A stretch of 64,000 bases of DNA from Arthrobacter castelli DSM 16402 (GCF_000430705.1 NZ_AUMN01000007.1:1-64000), one strand, 5' to 3'; positions 31,874-40,570 are shown, counted from the first letter of the stretch. Notes: a model not told the origin generated them from the letters alone. Program-made: numbers and translations.

Positions 31874-32784
31874 TGAAATCAGCAGCACACACGCGCGCGG
31901 TTGAGCCAGCCGGGCCGACCGGTCCGGCCGGCCAAGCAAGCTCGGCCGGATCCGCCGGTCAGGCCCAGGCGGCACCGTCGGCACCGGCCAGGCAACCGGC
32001 AACAACCGGCCCCACCCAGTTCACCCTCGTGAAGGCGCACACCAAGGCGCACATCCTCGAGCAGTTGCGCATTCCGGTCGCCGTCATTTCCAACACCATA
32101 TTCCCGTCCCTGGCATTCCTGTTCTTCGTGATCCCGCAGGAGGCGGTGGCGTCCAACCCGACGGCGGCGCTGACCGCGTTGTCGCAGCTGGCCATGTTCG
32201 GCGTGATGAGCGCCTTCCTGTTCAGCTACGGGGTGGGCGTGGCCGAAGACCGCGCCAACCCCTGGACCACGTATATGCGCACCCTGCCTGTCGGCCCGGT
32301 ACCGGGCACGGTGGCCCGCGCCGCCGCCGCGATGATGTTCGCGTTCTTCGCCCTGGTGCCGCTGTTCCTGCTCGGGGGATTCCTGACCAGTGCGCTCGAA
32401 GCCTTTACGGTCGATGGCCTGTCGTGGTGGCGGATTCCGGCGTCGCTGGCAGTCTTCCTGCTCTGCGGCCTGCCGTTCCTGGCCTTGGGGCTGACGATCG
32501 GCTACCTGTGCACCTCCAAGGTCGCGGTCGCGGTCACCCAGGTGGTGTTCTTCCCGATGGCGTTCGCCGGCGGGATGATGCTGCCACCAATGATCTTTCC
32601 CGCGTGGCTGAACACGTTCTCGCTGATGCTGCCCTCGCGGGCGGCGCGCGACCTGTCGGTGGAAGTGCTGACCGGGACCGGGCTGCACGGAAGCACCATT
32701 GTCGCCATCATCGCGTGGACAGCCGTCCTCGGGACGCTGGCGGTGTGGGCCAACCGGCGCGACCAGGGCCGCCGGTTCCGGTAG
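31870..32784 (+). CDS. ABC-2 type transporter permease
   Basis: A 304-aa permease with six membrane helices after a 55-residue Ala/Pro/Gly-rich cytosolic tail (GPTGPAGQASSAGSAGQAQA), which is longer than usual. Helices include PSLAFLFFVIPQEAV, LAMFGVMSAFLFSYGVGV, MMFAFFALVPLFLLGGFL, ASLAVFLLCGLPFLALGLTI and VVFFPMAFAGGMMLPPMIFP, the last resembling the conserved FLSGxxxP loop of ABC-2 exporters. Start is GTG 31870 (GTGA overlap) or ATG 31873. It is the last gene of the operon. Confidence 0.92.
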   Translation: MMKSAAHTRAVEPAGPTGPAGQASSAGSAGQAQAAPSAPARQPATTGPTQFTLVKAHTKAHILEQLRIPVAVISNTIFPSLAFLFFVIPQEAVASNPTAALTALSQLAMFGVMSAFLFSYGVGVAEDRANPWTTYMRTLPVGPVPGTVARAAAAMMFAFFALVPLFLLGGFLTSALEAFTVDGLSWWRIPASLAVFLLCGLPFLALGLTIGYLCTSKVAVAVTQVVFFPMAFAGGMMLPPMIFPAWLNTFSLMLPSRAARDLSVEVLTGTGLHGSTIVAIIAWTAVLGTLAVWANRRDQGRRFR

Positions 32785-32880
32785 TCAGGGCCTCCACCCG
32801 GATCGGCGGTCGGGCGGACAGGCCGCCGGGCGGCCGGGTCCGGTGACCGGCGCCGACCTCGGTCAGATCCGGCGCCGAGC

Positions 32881-33642
32881 CTATTTACGGCCCTGGTTCG
32901 CCACCGCCTGCACTGCTTCCGCAGCCGCATCCGGGTCCAGGTACGTGCCGCCGGCGTTCAGCGGCGTCATGTCCTCGTCCAGGTCGTAGACCAGCGGGAT
33001 GCCGGTGGGGATATTCAGCCCGGGAATGTCCTCGTCGCTGATGCCGTCGAGGTGCTTCACCAGGGCACGCAGCGAGTTGCCGTGGGCGGTGACCAGCACC
33101 GTCTTGCCCGATTTCAGCTCCGGGACGATCTCCGCTTCCCAGTACGGCAGGAAACGCTCCAGCACGTCCTTGAGGCACTCGGTGCGGGGCAAGTCCTCGC
33201 CCAGGTCCGCGTAGCGGGGATCGCCGGCCTGGGAGAATTCGCTGTCGTCGTCCAACGGCGGCGGCGGGGTGTCGTAGGAGCGCCGCCACTGAGTGAACTG
33301 CTCCTCGCCGTATTTCTCCAGCGTCTCGGCCTTGTCCTTGCCCTGCAGGGCGCCGTAATGCCGCTCGTTCAGCCGCCAGTTCCGCTTCACATCGATCCAG
33401 GTGCGGTCCGCCGCCTCCAGCGCCAGATCAGCGGTCACCGTGGCCCGCTTCAGCCGGGAAGTGAACAGGATGTCCGGGTGGATGTCGTGCTCGGCGATCA
33501 ATTCGCCGCCGCGGATGGCTTCACCGCGGCCCTTATCGGTCAACGGGACGTCCACCCAGCCGGTGAACAGGTTCTTTTCGTTCCACGTACTCTGGCCGTG
33601 GCGCAGCAGGATCAGCTTGTATGGAGCGGAAGAATTTGGCAT
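32881..33642 (-). CDS. gpmA: 2,3-bisphosphoglycerate-dependent phosphoglycerate mutase
   Basis: Glycolytic enzyme that interconverts 3- and 2-phosphoglycerate. The phospho-histidine motif [20 protein letters not shown] is at the N-terminus; [16 protein letters not shown]-type residues, the second catalytic His in [15 protein letters not shown], and [10 protein letters not shown] follow. The ATG at 33642 (MPNSSAPYK) matches the usual family start; an upstream ATG at 33660 is possible. It is 253 aa. The neighbourhood phoU/senX3-regX3/gpm is common in actinobacteria. It is convergent with the ABC permease; a GC-rich CGGCGCCG repeat at 32848 and 32870 could form a hairpin between them. Confidence 0.95.
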   Translation of the reverse strand: MPNSSAPYKLILLRHGQSTWNEKNLFTGWVDVPLTDKGRGEAIRGGELIAEHDIHPDILFTSRLKRATVTADLALEAADRTWIDVKRNWRLNERHYGALQGKDKAETLEKYGEEQFTQWRRSYDTPPPPLDDDSEFSQAGDPRYADLGEDLPRTECLKDVLERFLPYWEAEIVPELKSGKTVLVTAHGNSLRALVKHLDGISDEDIPGLNIPTGIPLVYDLDEDMTPLNAGGTYLDPDAAAEAVQAVANQGRK

Positions 33643-33718
33643 GGCTCCAGTCTGCCCCATAGCCCGGGTTGATAAAACTTCCGCGCTTCAAATGACGCAT
33701 CTGTGCCGCGGCGGGCTG

Positions 33719-34057
33719 TTACCAGGGGCCGTAGGGTCCCGAATTGCGGTTGCCCCCGCGCCGGGCGTCCCGCAGGGCAGGGCGCACGTCAGCCAGGTAG
33801 ATGGCCGCCGCCGTCACTGCTATCAGCTGCAGGAAGATCGGGCCGCCCAATCCAACGGGGGGTGGGACGCAGATGTATCCGATGGCGGTGGAGCCTGCCG
33901 TGATCCCGAGCCAGAAGCCCTTGGTTTTCTTGAAGGCCCGCTGGAACTCGACCGGCTTGGCTTTGACGCAGTCCACCAGCGCCCAGATCTGGATGCCGAG
34001 GGCCACCAGTGACAGGGCGAGGAAGAGATACCGTTGGGTCAGGATGATGATGTCCAC
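33719..34057 (-). CDS. DUF2516 family membrane protein
   Basis: A 112-aa protein with three hydrophobic segments (YLFLALSLVALGIQIWALVD, FWLGITAGSTAIGYICV, PIFLQLIAVTAAAIYLADV) and the typical cytosolic loop KPVEFQRAFKKTKGFW between the first two. The role of the DUF2516 family is unknown. The GTG at 34057 is 6 nt after a TAGGCT -10 box, so the mRNA is probably leaderless. Confidence 0.9.
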   Translation of the reverse strand: MDIIILTQRYLFLALSLVALGIQIWALVDCVKAKPVEFQRAFKKTKGFWLGITAGSTAIGYICVPPPVGLGGPIFLQLIAVTAAAIYLADVRPALRDARRGGNRNSGPYGPW

Positions 34058-34063
34058 GTTACA

Positions 34064-34069
34064 AGCCTA
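34064..34069 (-). promoter_or_regulatory. DUF2516 gene -10 box (leaderless type)
   Basis: TAGGCT on the minus strand, 6 nt before the GTG start at 34057. Confidence 0.5.
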
Positions 34070-34097
34070 GCCGTTACGAGGGCCGCGCAGCCGAAAT

Positions 34098-35297
34098 TTA
34101 ACGCATCCCCTGGTCCAGATCCGCCCACAGATCCTCCACGTGTTCGATGCCGACGCTCATCCGGACCAGCGGCTCAGGGACAGTTTCCGGCTCATTGGTG
34201 TGCCGCCGTCGTCGTTCAATCAACGACTCCACCCCTCCCAGTGACGTGGCCGGCAACCATAGCTTGAGCCTTCCAACCAGGGCGTCCGCTGCTGCCGCGC
34301 CGCCGGCCATTTCCACGCCAATAATAGAACCGAAGCCGCTCATTTGGCGCTTCGCCCGCTCATGGCCCGGATCGTCAGGCAGCCCCGGGAACCGCACCGC
34401 GGCAACCGCCGGATGGCGTTGCAGCCGCGACGCCAATTCCGCGGCATTGGCCTGCGACCGTTCCACGCGCAGCGCCAACGTGCGCAGCCCGCGCAGCGCC
34501 ATCCAGGTTTCAAAGGGCCCGGCGATGGAGCCATGCATGGAGCGGTGGGTCAGCAGCCTCTCCCGCAGCTGCGGATCGGATGTCACCGCGGCACCGAGTA
34601 CGACGTCGGAATGGCCGGCCAGGTATTTGGTCACCGAATGAATCACGACGTCGGCGCCAAGTCCCAGCGGCTGCTGCACCAGCGGGGTGGAAAACGTGTT
34701 GTCGGCAACCACTAATGCGCCGGCGTCGTGCGCTGCGGCGGCAATGGCGCTCACGTCGGCGACTTCCAGCATCGGGTTGGTGGGACTCTCCACCCAGAGC
34801 AGGTCCGCCGGTTGCCCGCCGCCGGCCAGCTGCTCCCCTCCGGCCGGTTGCCCGCCGCCGGCCAACTGGGCCTTCACCTCGGCAGTGTCGGCGATATTGA
34901 CCAGCCGCAGGCTGAAGGCGCCGTCGTCGGCCAGCCGTTGCGCCAGCCCCACGGTTCCGCCGTAGCTGTGGTTCGGCATCACCACTGTCCCGCCCGGCGG
35001 CACCAGTGACAGGGCCGAGGCGGCGGCGGCCATTCCCGATGCGTAGGCCAGCGCCGGCTCGGAGGCACCTTCCAGTTCCGCCAGCGCCGTTTCGAAGGGG
35101 TCCCAGGTCGGGTTCGAATACCGCCCGTAGGAGCGGTCCCCCGCAGTGACCTGGCCCTGCCCGAAGTATGTGGAGGATAAGACCACCGGTGGATTCACCG
35201 CGCTGCCCGGCTCGCGGTCCGGGCGGCCGGAGGCCACGGCGACGCTGTCCTGATGCAGCCCGGTATGTTCTTCGGCGGTGGGGGCGCTGGAATCCAT
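34098..35297 (-). CDS. Cystathionine gamma-synthase/lyase-family PLP enzyme
   Basis: Cys/Met-metabolism PLP-dependent enzyme, 399 aa. Seen: SYGGTVGLAQRL, VESPTNPMLEVADVSAI, the cofactor-contacting Asp in LVVADNTFSTPLVQQPLGLG and the PLP Lys in VIHSVTKYLAGHSDVVLGA. The sequence cannot decide between cystathionine gamma-synthase, gamma-lyase or a related activity. At about residues 140-165 there is an in-frame 36-bp tandem duplication giving QLAGGGQPAGGEQLAGGGQP, an unusual surface loop. The ATG at 35297 lies 6 nt after TAAGCT: probable leaderless mRNA. Confidence 0.92.
   Translation of the reverse strand: MDSSAPTAEEHTGLHQDSVAVASGRPDREPGSAVNPPVVLSSTYFGQGQVTAGDRSYGRYSNPTWDPFETALAELEGASEPALAYASGMAAAASALSLVPPGGTVVMPNHSYGGTVGLAQRLADDGAFSLRLVNIADTAEVKAQLAGGGQPAGGEQLAGGGQPADLLWVESPTNPMLEVADVSAIAAAAHDAGALVVADNTFSTPLVQQPLGLGADVVIHSVTKYLAGHSDVVLGAAVTSDPQLRERLLTHRSMHGSIAGPFETWMALRGLRTLALRVERSQANAAELASRLQRHPAVAAVRFPGLPDDPGHERAKRQMSGFGSIIGVEMAGGAAAADALVGRLKLWLPATSLGGVESLIERRRRHTNEPETVPEPLVRMSVGIEHVEDLWADLDQGMR
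34801..34872. repeat. 36-bp tandem duplication in the PLP-enzyme gene
   Basis: GGTTGCCCGCCGCCGGCCA occurs at 34810 and again at 34846, within two adjacent 36-bp units that are nearly identical. In the coding frame this repeats a 12-residue Gly/Gln/Pro/Ala loop. Confidence 0.85.
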
Positions 35298-35303
35298 GCT
35301 GCC

Positions 35304-35309
35304 AGCTTA
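35304..35309 (-). promoter_or_regulatory. -10 box of the PLP-enzyme gene (leaderless type)
   Basis: TAAGCT on the minus strand, 6 nt before the ATG start at 35297. Confidence 0.5.
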
Positions 35310-35354
35310 AAGCCGGCCGGGCCCGCTGATGAAAACCGGCGCGTAATTATCGCC

Positions 35355-35360
35355 TAGGCT
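35355..35360 (+). promoter_or_regulatory. tmk -10 box (leaderless type)
   Basis: TAGGCT followed after 6 nt by a GTG at 35367; if the mRNA is leaderless this GTG, rather than the GTG at 35361 or ATG at 35364, is the tmk start. Confidence 0.4.
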
Positions 35361-36065
35361 GTGATGGTGAGTGAGAACAGCCGCGACAGCGCCACCGGGG
35401 CAGCCGGCTCCGCCGAATGCCGGGGCCTCTTTATCGCCCTTGAAGGAGGGGACGGGGCAGGTAAATCCACCCAGTCCCGCCTGCTCGCCGAACGGCTCCG
35501 GTCCACCGGACGTGAGGTGCTGACCACCAGGGAACCGGGTGGGACGCCGATTGGCGAAAAACTACGGAACCTGGTGCTGGACCATGGACATGGCGAGATC
35601 GACGCCCGCACAGAGGCGCTGATGTTTGCAGCCTCGCGTGCCGCGCACGCGGAGCAGGTGCTGCGTCCGGCGTTGAGCGCCGGCACGACGGTGATCACCG
35701 ATCGTTACATCGACTCTTCGGTCGCCTACCAAGGTGGCGGACGATCGCTGGGCACCGGCACAGTGCGGGACCTGAACGCCTGGGCCACCGGGGAGTTGTG
35801 GCCGGACCTGACCGTGCTGCTCGACGTCGATCCCGCCGCCGGCCGCTCCCGGCGAGCGGCCGGAACCAGCGCCGAAGACCGGCTCGAATCCGAACCTGAC
35901 GACTTCCACGGCCGGATCCGGGCCGCCTTCCTGGAACTGGCCACCACCGCCAAAGACCGTTATCTGGTGCTGGACGCATCCCGTCCGGCCGAAGAGCTGG
36001 CCGCCGTCATCGGCGAGAAGGTCGACGAGCTGACCGCCGCCCACAGCGTGAAAGGCAGCGCCTAA
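35361..36065 (+). CDS. tmk: Thymidylate kinase
   Basis: Phosphorylates dTMP to dTDP. The P-loop ALEGGDGAGKSTQSRLLAERL is near residue 27, DRYIDSSVAYQGGGRSLG carries the DR(Y/H) motif and the LID region contains the Arg-rich PAAGRSRRAAG. The 234-aa protein has a 20-residue Ser/Ala-rich N-terminal tail. Three closely spaced starts are possible (35361, 35364, 35367). The stop overlaps the holB start (TAATG), as in many actinobacteria where tmk and holB form an operon. Confidence 0.95.
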   Translation: MMVSENSRDSATGAAGSAECRGLFIALEGGDGAGKSTQSRLLAERLRSTGREVLTTREPGGTPIGEKLRNLVLDHGHGEIDARTEALMFAASRAAHAEQVLRPALSAGTTVITDRYIDSSVAYQGGGRSLGTGTVRDLNAWATGELWPDLTVLLDVDPAAGRSRRAAGTSAEDRLESEPDDFHGRIRAAFLELATTAKDRYLVLDASRPAEELAAVIGEKVDELTAAHSVKGSA

Positions 36066-37207
36066 TGAGTGTCTGGGACGACCTGCCCGGGCAATCTGCC
36101 GTCATCGAGCAACTCCGTTCGGCTGCCGAAGCGGAACGGCCAACCCATGCGTGGTTATTCACCGGCCCGCCGGGCTCCGGCCGTTCCAACGCAGCGCGCG
36201 CGTTTGCCGCCGCCCTGCAGTGTGAACAGGACCGGCCCGAGGACCGCGGCTGCGGCACCTGCCATGCCTGCCACACCGTGCTCGCCGGCACCCATGGGGA
36301 CGTCACTAATGTGGCTACGGAAAAGGTCACTATCTCCATCGCCGAAGTGCGGGAGCTGATCACCAGGGCCCAGGACCGCCCCTCCTCCGGACGCTGGCGC
36401 GTGATCATCGTCGAAGACGCCGACCGGATGGCGGAGCGGACCACCAACGTGCTGCTCAAGGCCATTGAAGAACCACCACCGCGGACCATCTGGATCCTGT
36501 GTGCGCCAAGCCCCGCCGATGTCATGGTCACCATCCGCTCCCGCTGCCGTCCGGTCAGCCTCAGGATCCCGCCGGCCGAGGACGTTGCCGAACTGCTGGT
36601 GCGCCGCGACGGGGCGACACCCGAAGCCGCCGGGTATGCGGCGCGGGTGTCGCAGAGCCACATCGGCGTCGCCCGGCGCCTGGCCCATGATGAAGAGGCC
36701 CGCGAGCGGCGTTCCCGGGTGGTCTCGCTGCCGTTGAACCTGCATAGCGTCTCGGAGGCCGTCGTCGCCGCCGGACGGCTGCACGATCTGGCCAACGACG
36801 ACGCCAAGTCCTCCTCCGAACGGCGCAACGCCGCCGAGAGGGAGCAACTGCTCACCGCCCTCGGCGCACCGGAAACGGGCAAACTGCCCGCGTCCATGCG
36901 CAGCCAGGTGAAGCAGCTGGAGGAGGACCAGAAGCGGCGGGCCAAACGCGCGGTCACCGACGCTTTGGACCGCGCGATGATCGACCTGACGACGTTCTTC
37001 CGGGACGTGCTGACGCTGCAGATGGGGACCAGTTCGGAACTGATCAACGAGCAGATTCGTGCTGAGTTGGAGCAGTACGCCTCCAACACCACTGCGGAAT
37101 CGACCCTGAAACGGCTCGACGCGATCGGCGAAACCCGCCAGCGGCTCGCCACGACCAATGCCGCTCCCCTGCTGGCGCTTGAGTCGATGGCAGTCAGCCT
37201 GCTGTAA
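36065..37207 (+). CDS. holB: DNA polymerase III delta' subunit
   Basis: Clamp-loader subunit of the replicative polymerase. The AAA+ module has LFTGPPGSGRSNAARAF in place of a full Walker A (Arg instead of Lys, as expected for delta', which does not hydrolyse ATP), a zinc module CGTCHACHTVLAGTHGD, VEDADRMAERTTNVLLKAIE EPPP-type Walker B region, and TIRSRCRPVSLR. The C-terminal helical collar (residues 215-380) is long and charged. At 380 aa it is of usual actinobacterial size. Confidence 0.95.
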   Translation: MSVWDDLPGQSAVIEQLRSAAEAERPTHAWLFTGPPGSGRSNAARAFAAALQCEQDRPEDRGCGTCHACHTVLAGTHGDVTNVATEKVTISIAEVRELITRAQDRPSSGRWRVIIVEDADRMAERTTNVLLKAIEEPPPRTIWILCAPSPADVMVTIRSRCRPVSLRIPPAEDVAELLVRRDGATPEAAGYAARVSQSHIGVARRLAHDEEARERRSRVVSLPLNLHSVSEAVVAAGRLHDLANDDAKSSSERRNAAEREQLLTALGAPETGKLPASMRSQVKQLEEDQKRRAKRAVTDALDRAMIDLTTFFRDVLTLQMGTSSELINEQIRAELEQYASNTTAESTLKRLDAIGETRQRLATTNAAPLLALESMAVSLL

Positions 37208-37225
37208 GACAACCGGAAAGTCACG

Positions 37226-38770
37226 ATGCCCAAGATCCCCCGCCGCCACCGCGCCGCGGCTGCCGTCGCGGCCTGTGGCCTGCTCCTGGTCACCGCCTGC
37301 ACACCATTCAGCGACGGCGGGTCCGCTCCGCCGGAGACGATGTCAGCCCCGCCCGAAGTGCTGGAGCAGGCCCCCGAACGTTTGATGGAATTCTATTCAC
37401 AGTCCATCGAGTGGGAACCGTGTGCGGAAGACTTCCACTGCAGCACCGTAAAGGTGCCGATGGATTACGAAAATCCCGATGGCAAAACCCTGAAGATCGA
37501 CATCACCCGGGCTGCGGCCACTGGTTCGGACCCGATGGGATCGATATTGGTCAATCCGGGCGGCCCCGGCGGGTCCGGGATCGACGCCGTCCAGGACAAC
37601 GCCTCCGGAATCAGCACCGACCGGCTGCGAGAGTCATATAACCTGATCGGCTTCGACCCGCGTGGCGTGAAACGCTCCAGCCCCGTCGAATGCCTCAGCG
37701 ACAAGGAGCGGGACAAGTTCCGCGCCGAGATCTTCGACGTCGAGACGAAACGCGGCCTGGCCAAGGCGCGTGCCAGCGCGGAGGACTACGCCTCGCAGTG
37801 CGCCAAGCACACCGGGCAGAAGCTCGGATTTTTCGGCACCGAAAGCGCAGCCCGGGACATGGACATCATCCGGGCGGTGCTCGGTGAAAAGAAGCTGGAT
37901 TACCTCGGTTTCTCGTACGGCACACTGCTCGGTGCCACCTATGCGGAGTTCTTTCCGAAGACCGTGGGAAGGATGGTGCTCGACGGCGGCATCGACCCCT
38001 CAATCACCAGCGCTCAGATGACGCTCGGCCAGGCCAAGGCCTTCGAAGATGCGCTGCTCGCATACGCCAAAAGCTGCCTGCAACAGCAGAAATGCCCGCT
38101 GAATGGCTCGCCCGAACAAGCTGTCGGGCAAATCCGCCAACTGATCAAGTCGGTCGAAGCCAGCCCGATGACCGCCAAGAGCGGCAGGACCGTCACCGCG
38201 GCGCTGTTCGTTTCCGGGCTGATCCTGCCGCTGTACAACGATGCCAACTGGCCCGCCCTGACCGCGGCGCTTCAGGCCGCATTCCAAGGCGATCCCACCC
38301 CCATGCTGAAGCTGGCCGATCTGGGAGCCAGCCGGCAGGACGACGGCGACTACACCACCAACTCCTCGGCAGCCTTCACGGCGGTCAACTGCCTCGATTA
38401 CCCGATGAACCTGTCGGTGGAACAAATGCGGCAGAACGAGGAGCAATTGGACCAGGCCTCCCCCACGCTTGGCCGTTTCCTCGCCTACGGAGCCATGTCC
38501 TGCAACGCGTGGCCCTACGACGCCGAGGAACCACCCGAGCCGATCCACGCCAAAGGTGCGCCGCCGATCGTCGTCGTCGGCACCACCGGCGACCCGGCCA
38601 CCCCCTACCAATGGTCCAAGGCGCTCGCGAAACAACTCCAATCCGGCGTCCTCCTCACCTGGGAAGGCCAGGGGCACACCGCCTACGGCCGCGGCAGCGA
38701 GTGCATCGCCGACGCCGTGGACAATTACTTCATCGAAGGAACCGTGCCCGACGACGGCACCCGCTGCTGA
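37226..38770 (+). CDS. Secreted alpha/beta-hydrolase (TAP-like tripeptidyl aminopeptidase family), lipoprotein
   Basis: A 514-aa exported hydrolase. The signal ends in the lipobox LLLVTAC (Cys near residue 25). The fold has the oxyanion region ILVNPGGPGGSGID, the nucleophile Ser in LGFSYGTLLGATYAEFFP, the acid Asp in VGTTGDPATPYQWSKALA and the His in GQGHTAYGRGSECI; the C-terminal part is the TAP-like domain. Related enzymes remove N-terminal di/tripeptides, such as Streptomyces SlpD/E. It starts 19 nt after holB, a position conserved in Micrococcaceae next to tRNA-Thr. Confidence 0.93.
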   Translation: MPKIPRRHRAAAAVAACGLLLVTACTPFSDGGSAPPETMSAPPEVLEQAPERLMEFYSQSIEWEPCAEDFHCSTVKVPMDYENPDGKTLKIDITRAAATGSDPMGSILVNPGGPGGSGIDAVQDNASGISTDRLRESYNLIGFDPRGVKRSSPVECLSDKERDKFRAEIFDVETKRGLAKARASAEDYASQCAKHTGQKLGFFGTESAARDMDIIRAVLGEKKLDYLGFSYGTLLGATYAEFFPKTVGRMVLDGGIDPSITSAQMTLGQAKAFEDALLAYAKSCLQQQKCPLNGSPEQAVGQIRQLIKSVEASPMTAKSGRTVTAALFVSGLILPLYNDANWPALTAALQAAFQGDPTPMLKLADLGASRQDDGDYTTNSSAAFTAVNCLDYPMNLSVEQMRQNEEQLDQASPTLGRFLAYGAMSCNAWPYDAEEPPEPIHAKGAPPIVVVGTTGDPATPYQWSKALAKQLQSGVLLTWEGQGHTAYGRGSECIADAVDNYFIEGTVPDDGTRC

Positions 38771-38780
38771 CCCGCCCCAC

Positions 38781-38897
38781 CGGTGGTCGAGTAAGGCGCC
38801 CCGCGCCGCATCGAGACCCGGTGGTCGAGTAAGGCGCCCCGCGCCGCATCGAGACCCGGTGGTCGACCAAGGGAGCGCCAGCGACCGCGCGGAGACC
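38781..38897. repeat. 38-bp tandem repeats with palindromic core
   Basis: Two exact adjacent copies (38781-38818 and 38819-38856) of a unit that begins CGGTGGTCGAGTAAGGCG and ends CCGCATCGAGACC, then a diverged third copy (38857 to about 38897) with GGTGGTCGACCAAGGGAGCG. Each unit can fold on itself (GGTCGA...TCGAGACC with a GGCGC centre). Similar GGTCGAG...CGAGACC units are common between genes in Arthrobacter-like genomes. They lie between the hydrolase stop and tRNA-Thr. Confidence 0.9.
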
Positions 38898-38973
38898 CCA
38901 GTTCGAAACCCCACCAGACGCTCTGCTAAAGTTGGTGCTTGCGTAAACTGCCGGTTCCTTCCGGGCACCGCAG

Positions 38974-39049
38974 GCCTCCTTAGCTCAGTCGGTAGAGCGT
39001 CTCACTCGTAATGAGAAGGTCACCAGTTCGATTCTGGTAGGAGGCTCCA
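38974..39049 (+). tRNA. tRNA-Thr (anticodon CGU)
   Basis: 76-nt cloverleaf: acceptor GCCTCCT/AGGAGGC, D-arm TAGCTCAGTCGG, anticodon stem TCTCA/TGAGA with loop CTCGTAA (anticodon CGT reading ACG), T-arm CCAGTTCGATTCTGG, and an encoded CCA at 39047-39049. Confidence 0.97.
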
Positions 39050-39264
39050 CTCGTGGATTCTCAAAGAAGGCCATGAACATCGTAATTTCGCTGTCTCACC
39101 CTATTGCAAATAGCCTCGGCAGTCGCCGCACCGAAACGACGTGCGCCCTAACGGAAGTCCCATGACGCAACGCTATAGCGCCGTGGAACAAGACTAATCG
39201 CCGGATGCCCCGCTGGACTGGCCGGGCCAACCTTGGCCGGCTTGATCGTAGATGAGCCTTTTCG

Positions 39265-39293
39265 TTGACGGGGATCATGGACACGTTTACTCT
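39265..39293 (+). promoter_or_regulatory. Promoter of the 39352 lipoprotein gene
   Basis: TTGACG (39265-39270) and TACTCT (39288-39293) are 17 nt apart, 58 nt before the GTG start. The rest of the 300-nt gap after tRNA-Thr (39050-39351) shows no gene. Confidence 0.65.
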
Positions 39294-39351
39294 TGGTCTC
39301 ACCTCAGGGCGGTTCCAACGCTGCCGGCCCATCTAACAGAAGAGACCCACC

Positions 39352-40074
39352 GTGTTCCGGAAATTATCGACCATAATGCTGGTAGGTCTCGCGCTGACAA
39401 CTGGACTCACTGGCTGCTCCGGCCCCTCAGGCCCGACAGCAACCGAGACGGTTACCGCCACAGCGACGGTCACCGCCACCGAGACAGTCACCCTCCAGCC
39501 GCAACCGGACGAGGGGGACAATAGTCCCAAGGCCAAGCCGGAGCCGAAAATGGAACCGATGGACGAGCCCAAGGCTGCGCCGGAGCCGGGCCCCGAAACT
39601 GAGTCCGCCGAAACTGGAATGTCCCAGCGCGGCAACCTGATAAAGGCCATGGGTGAAGAAGCCAGCATACTCGACACGAACGGCGAACCCGCTGTGACGT
39701 TCACCGTTTACTCAATCACTGAGGGAACCTGTACCGGCGTGGCACCCGAACCCGCGACGAACGGCCACTACATGTTCCTGGATGTCTCCCTTGCAACATC
39801 CCCTAATCTGGTCGAAGGCTACGGGTCACCCGAGTTCGGCTTCACCGGCGGGTGGGAAGTAATCGGGCCGGCGGGACAGACATCCAACGCCGTATTGGAA
39901 ACGTTCGGTGCCTACCAGTGCCTACCCCCAGCCCAGCAGTTGCCCTCATGGCTTGGCCCTGGCGAGGAGGCTCGCGGCATCGTCGTACTCGACTCCCCGC
40001 ACCCGGCGGGGACATTCATGTTCCACGACTTGTTGACCCCCACCGGGTGGGAATGGGAGTACCCGGCCAGTTAA
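39352..40074 (+). CDS. Secreted lipoprotein with Pro/Glu/Lys-rich linker
   Basis: A 240-aa lipoprotein. The signal ends in LTTGLTGC (Cys near 22). Then comes a Thr-rich spacer (TATETVTATATVTATETVT), a Pro/Glu/Lys-rich linker (about residues 50-85) and a C-terminal beta-sandwich domain (90-240) with an Ig-like pattern (GHYMFLDVSLATSPNL, PGEEARGIVVLDSPHPAGTF), resembling DUF4352/telokin-like domains of extracellular lipoproteins. Two Cys (in EGTCTG and YQCLP) may form a disulfide. It probably stands off the envelope on its linker; ligand unknown. Confidence 0.82.
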   Translation: MFRKLSTIMLVGLALTTGLTGCSGPSGPTATETVTATATVTATETVTLQPQPDEGDNSPKAKPEPKMEPMDEPKAAPEPGPETESAETGMSQRGNLIKAMGEEASILDTNGEPAVTFTVYSITEGTCTGVAPEPATNGHYMFLDVSLATSPNLVEGYGSPEFGFTGGWEVIGPAGQTSNAVLETFGAYQCLPPAQQLPSWLGPGEEARGIVVLDSPHPAGTFMFHDLLTPTGWEWEYPAS

Positions 40075-40090
40075 TTGTTCCGTCCGGGGA

Positions 40091-40570
40091 CTAACCAACC
40101 AGCAGCCGCTCCGCCTCTTCGACGCTCGCGGTGACCGTGGCGGCGCGGCGTTCCACGCTCTGAAACGCGGCCCCAGCGCCGGTGTCGGGGCCGTCGATAC
40201 TTGCCTTGCCGCCGTCGAGCCGTGCCATCGCAACCGCTTCCGCCGTCGTCGCCAATGCGTTGCCCGCCCGGGACAAGGCTCTGTGCACTTCAGACAGGTA
40301 GCCGGCCTCGCTGGAGGGGACGTCCAGGTCGGCGCTGGGTGCGATCCGCTGCGCCTGAGTGCACACGGCCCGGACGCGTGGCAGCAGGTCGGCGAGGGTA
40401 TTGGCGACGGGGACGAGGTCGGTATGCAACCGTTCGTCCTGCACGCCTTCCAGGATTTGGTGGAACCGGTCCAGTCCGCGGCGGAACCGGTCGTGGGCGC
40501 GGCGCCACACGCCCTTGCCGAGCTCGGCGTCGTCTTTTCGGCCCTGCCGGGCTGCGGCGAAAAGAGCCAC
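40091..40570 (-). CDS. Hypothetical helical protein coupled to bpa
   Basis: A 159-aa protein of no recognised family, almost certainly helical: GVWRRAHDRFRRGLDRFHQI then LEGVQDERLHTDLVPVANTLADLLPRV and a C-terminal helix ERRAATVTASVEEAERLLVG. No membrane segment or catalytic motif is visible. The GTG at 40570 overlaps the bpa stop as TAGTG, so it should be translated together with the proteasome activator. It may act with Bpa or on its clients; this is inference from position only. Confidence 0.75.
   Translation of the reverse strand: MALFAAARQGRKDDAELGKGVWRRAHDRFRRGLDRFHQILEGVQDERLHTDLVPVANTLADLLPRVRAVCTQAQRIAPSADLDVPSSEAGYLSEVHRALSRAGNALATTAEAVAMARLDGGKASIDGPDTGAGAAFQSVERRAATVTASVEEAERLLVG

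Noticed and set aside
38781-38897. CRISPR array
   Set aside because: The repeats are directly adjacent with no unique spacers, and no cas genes are near.
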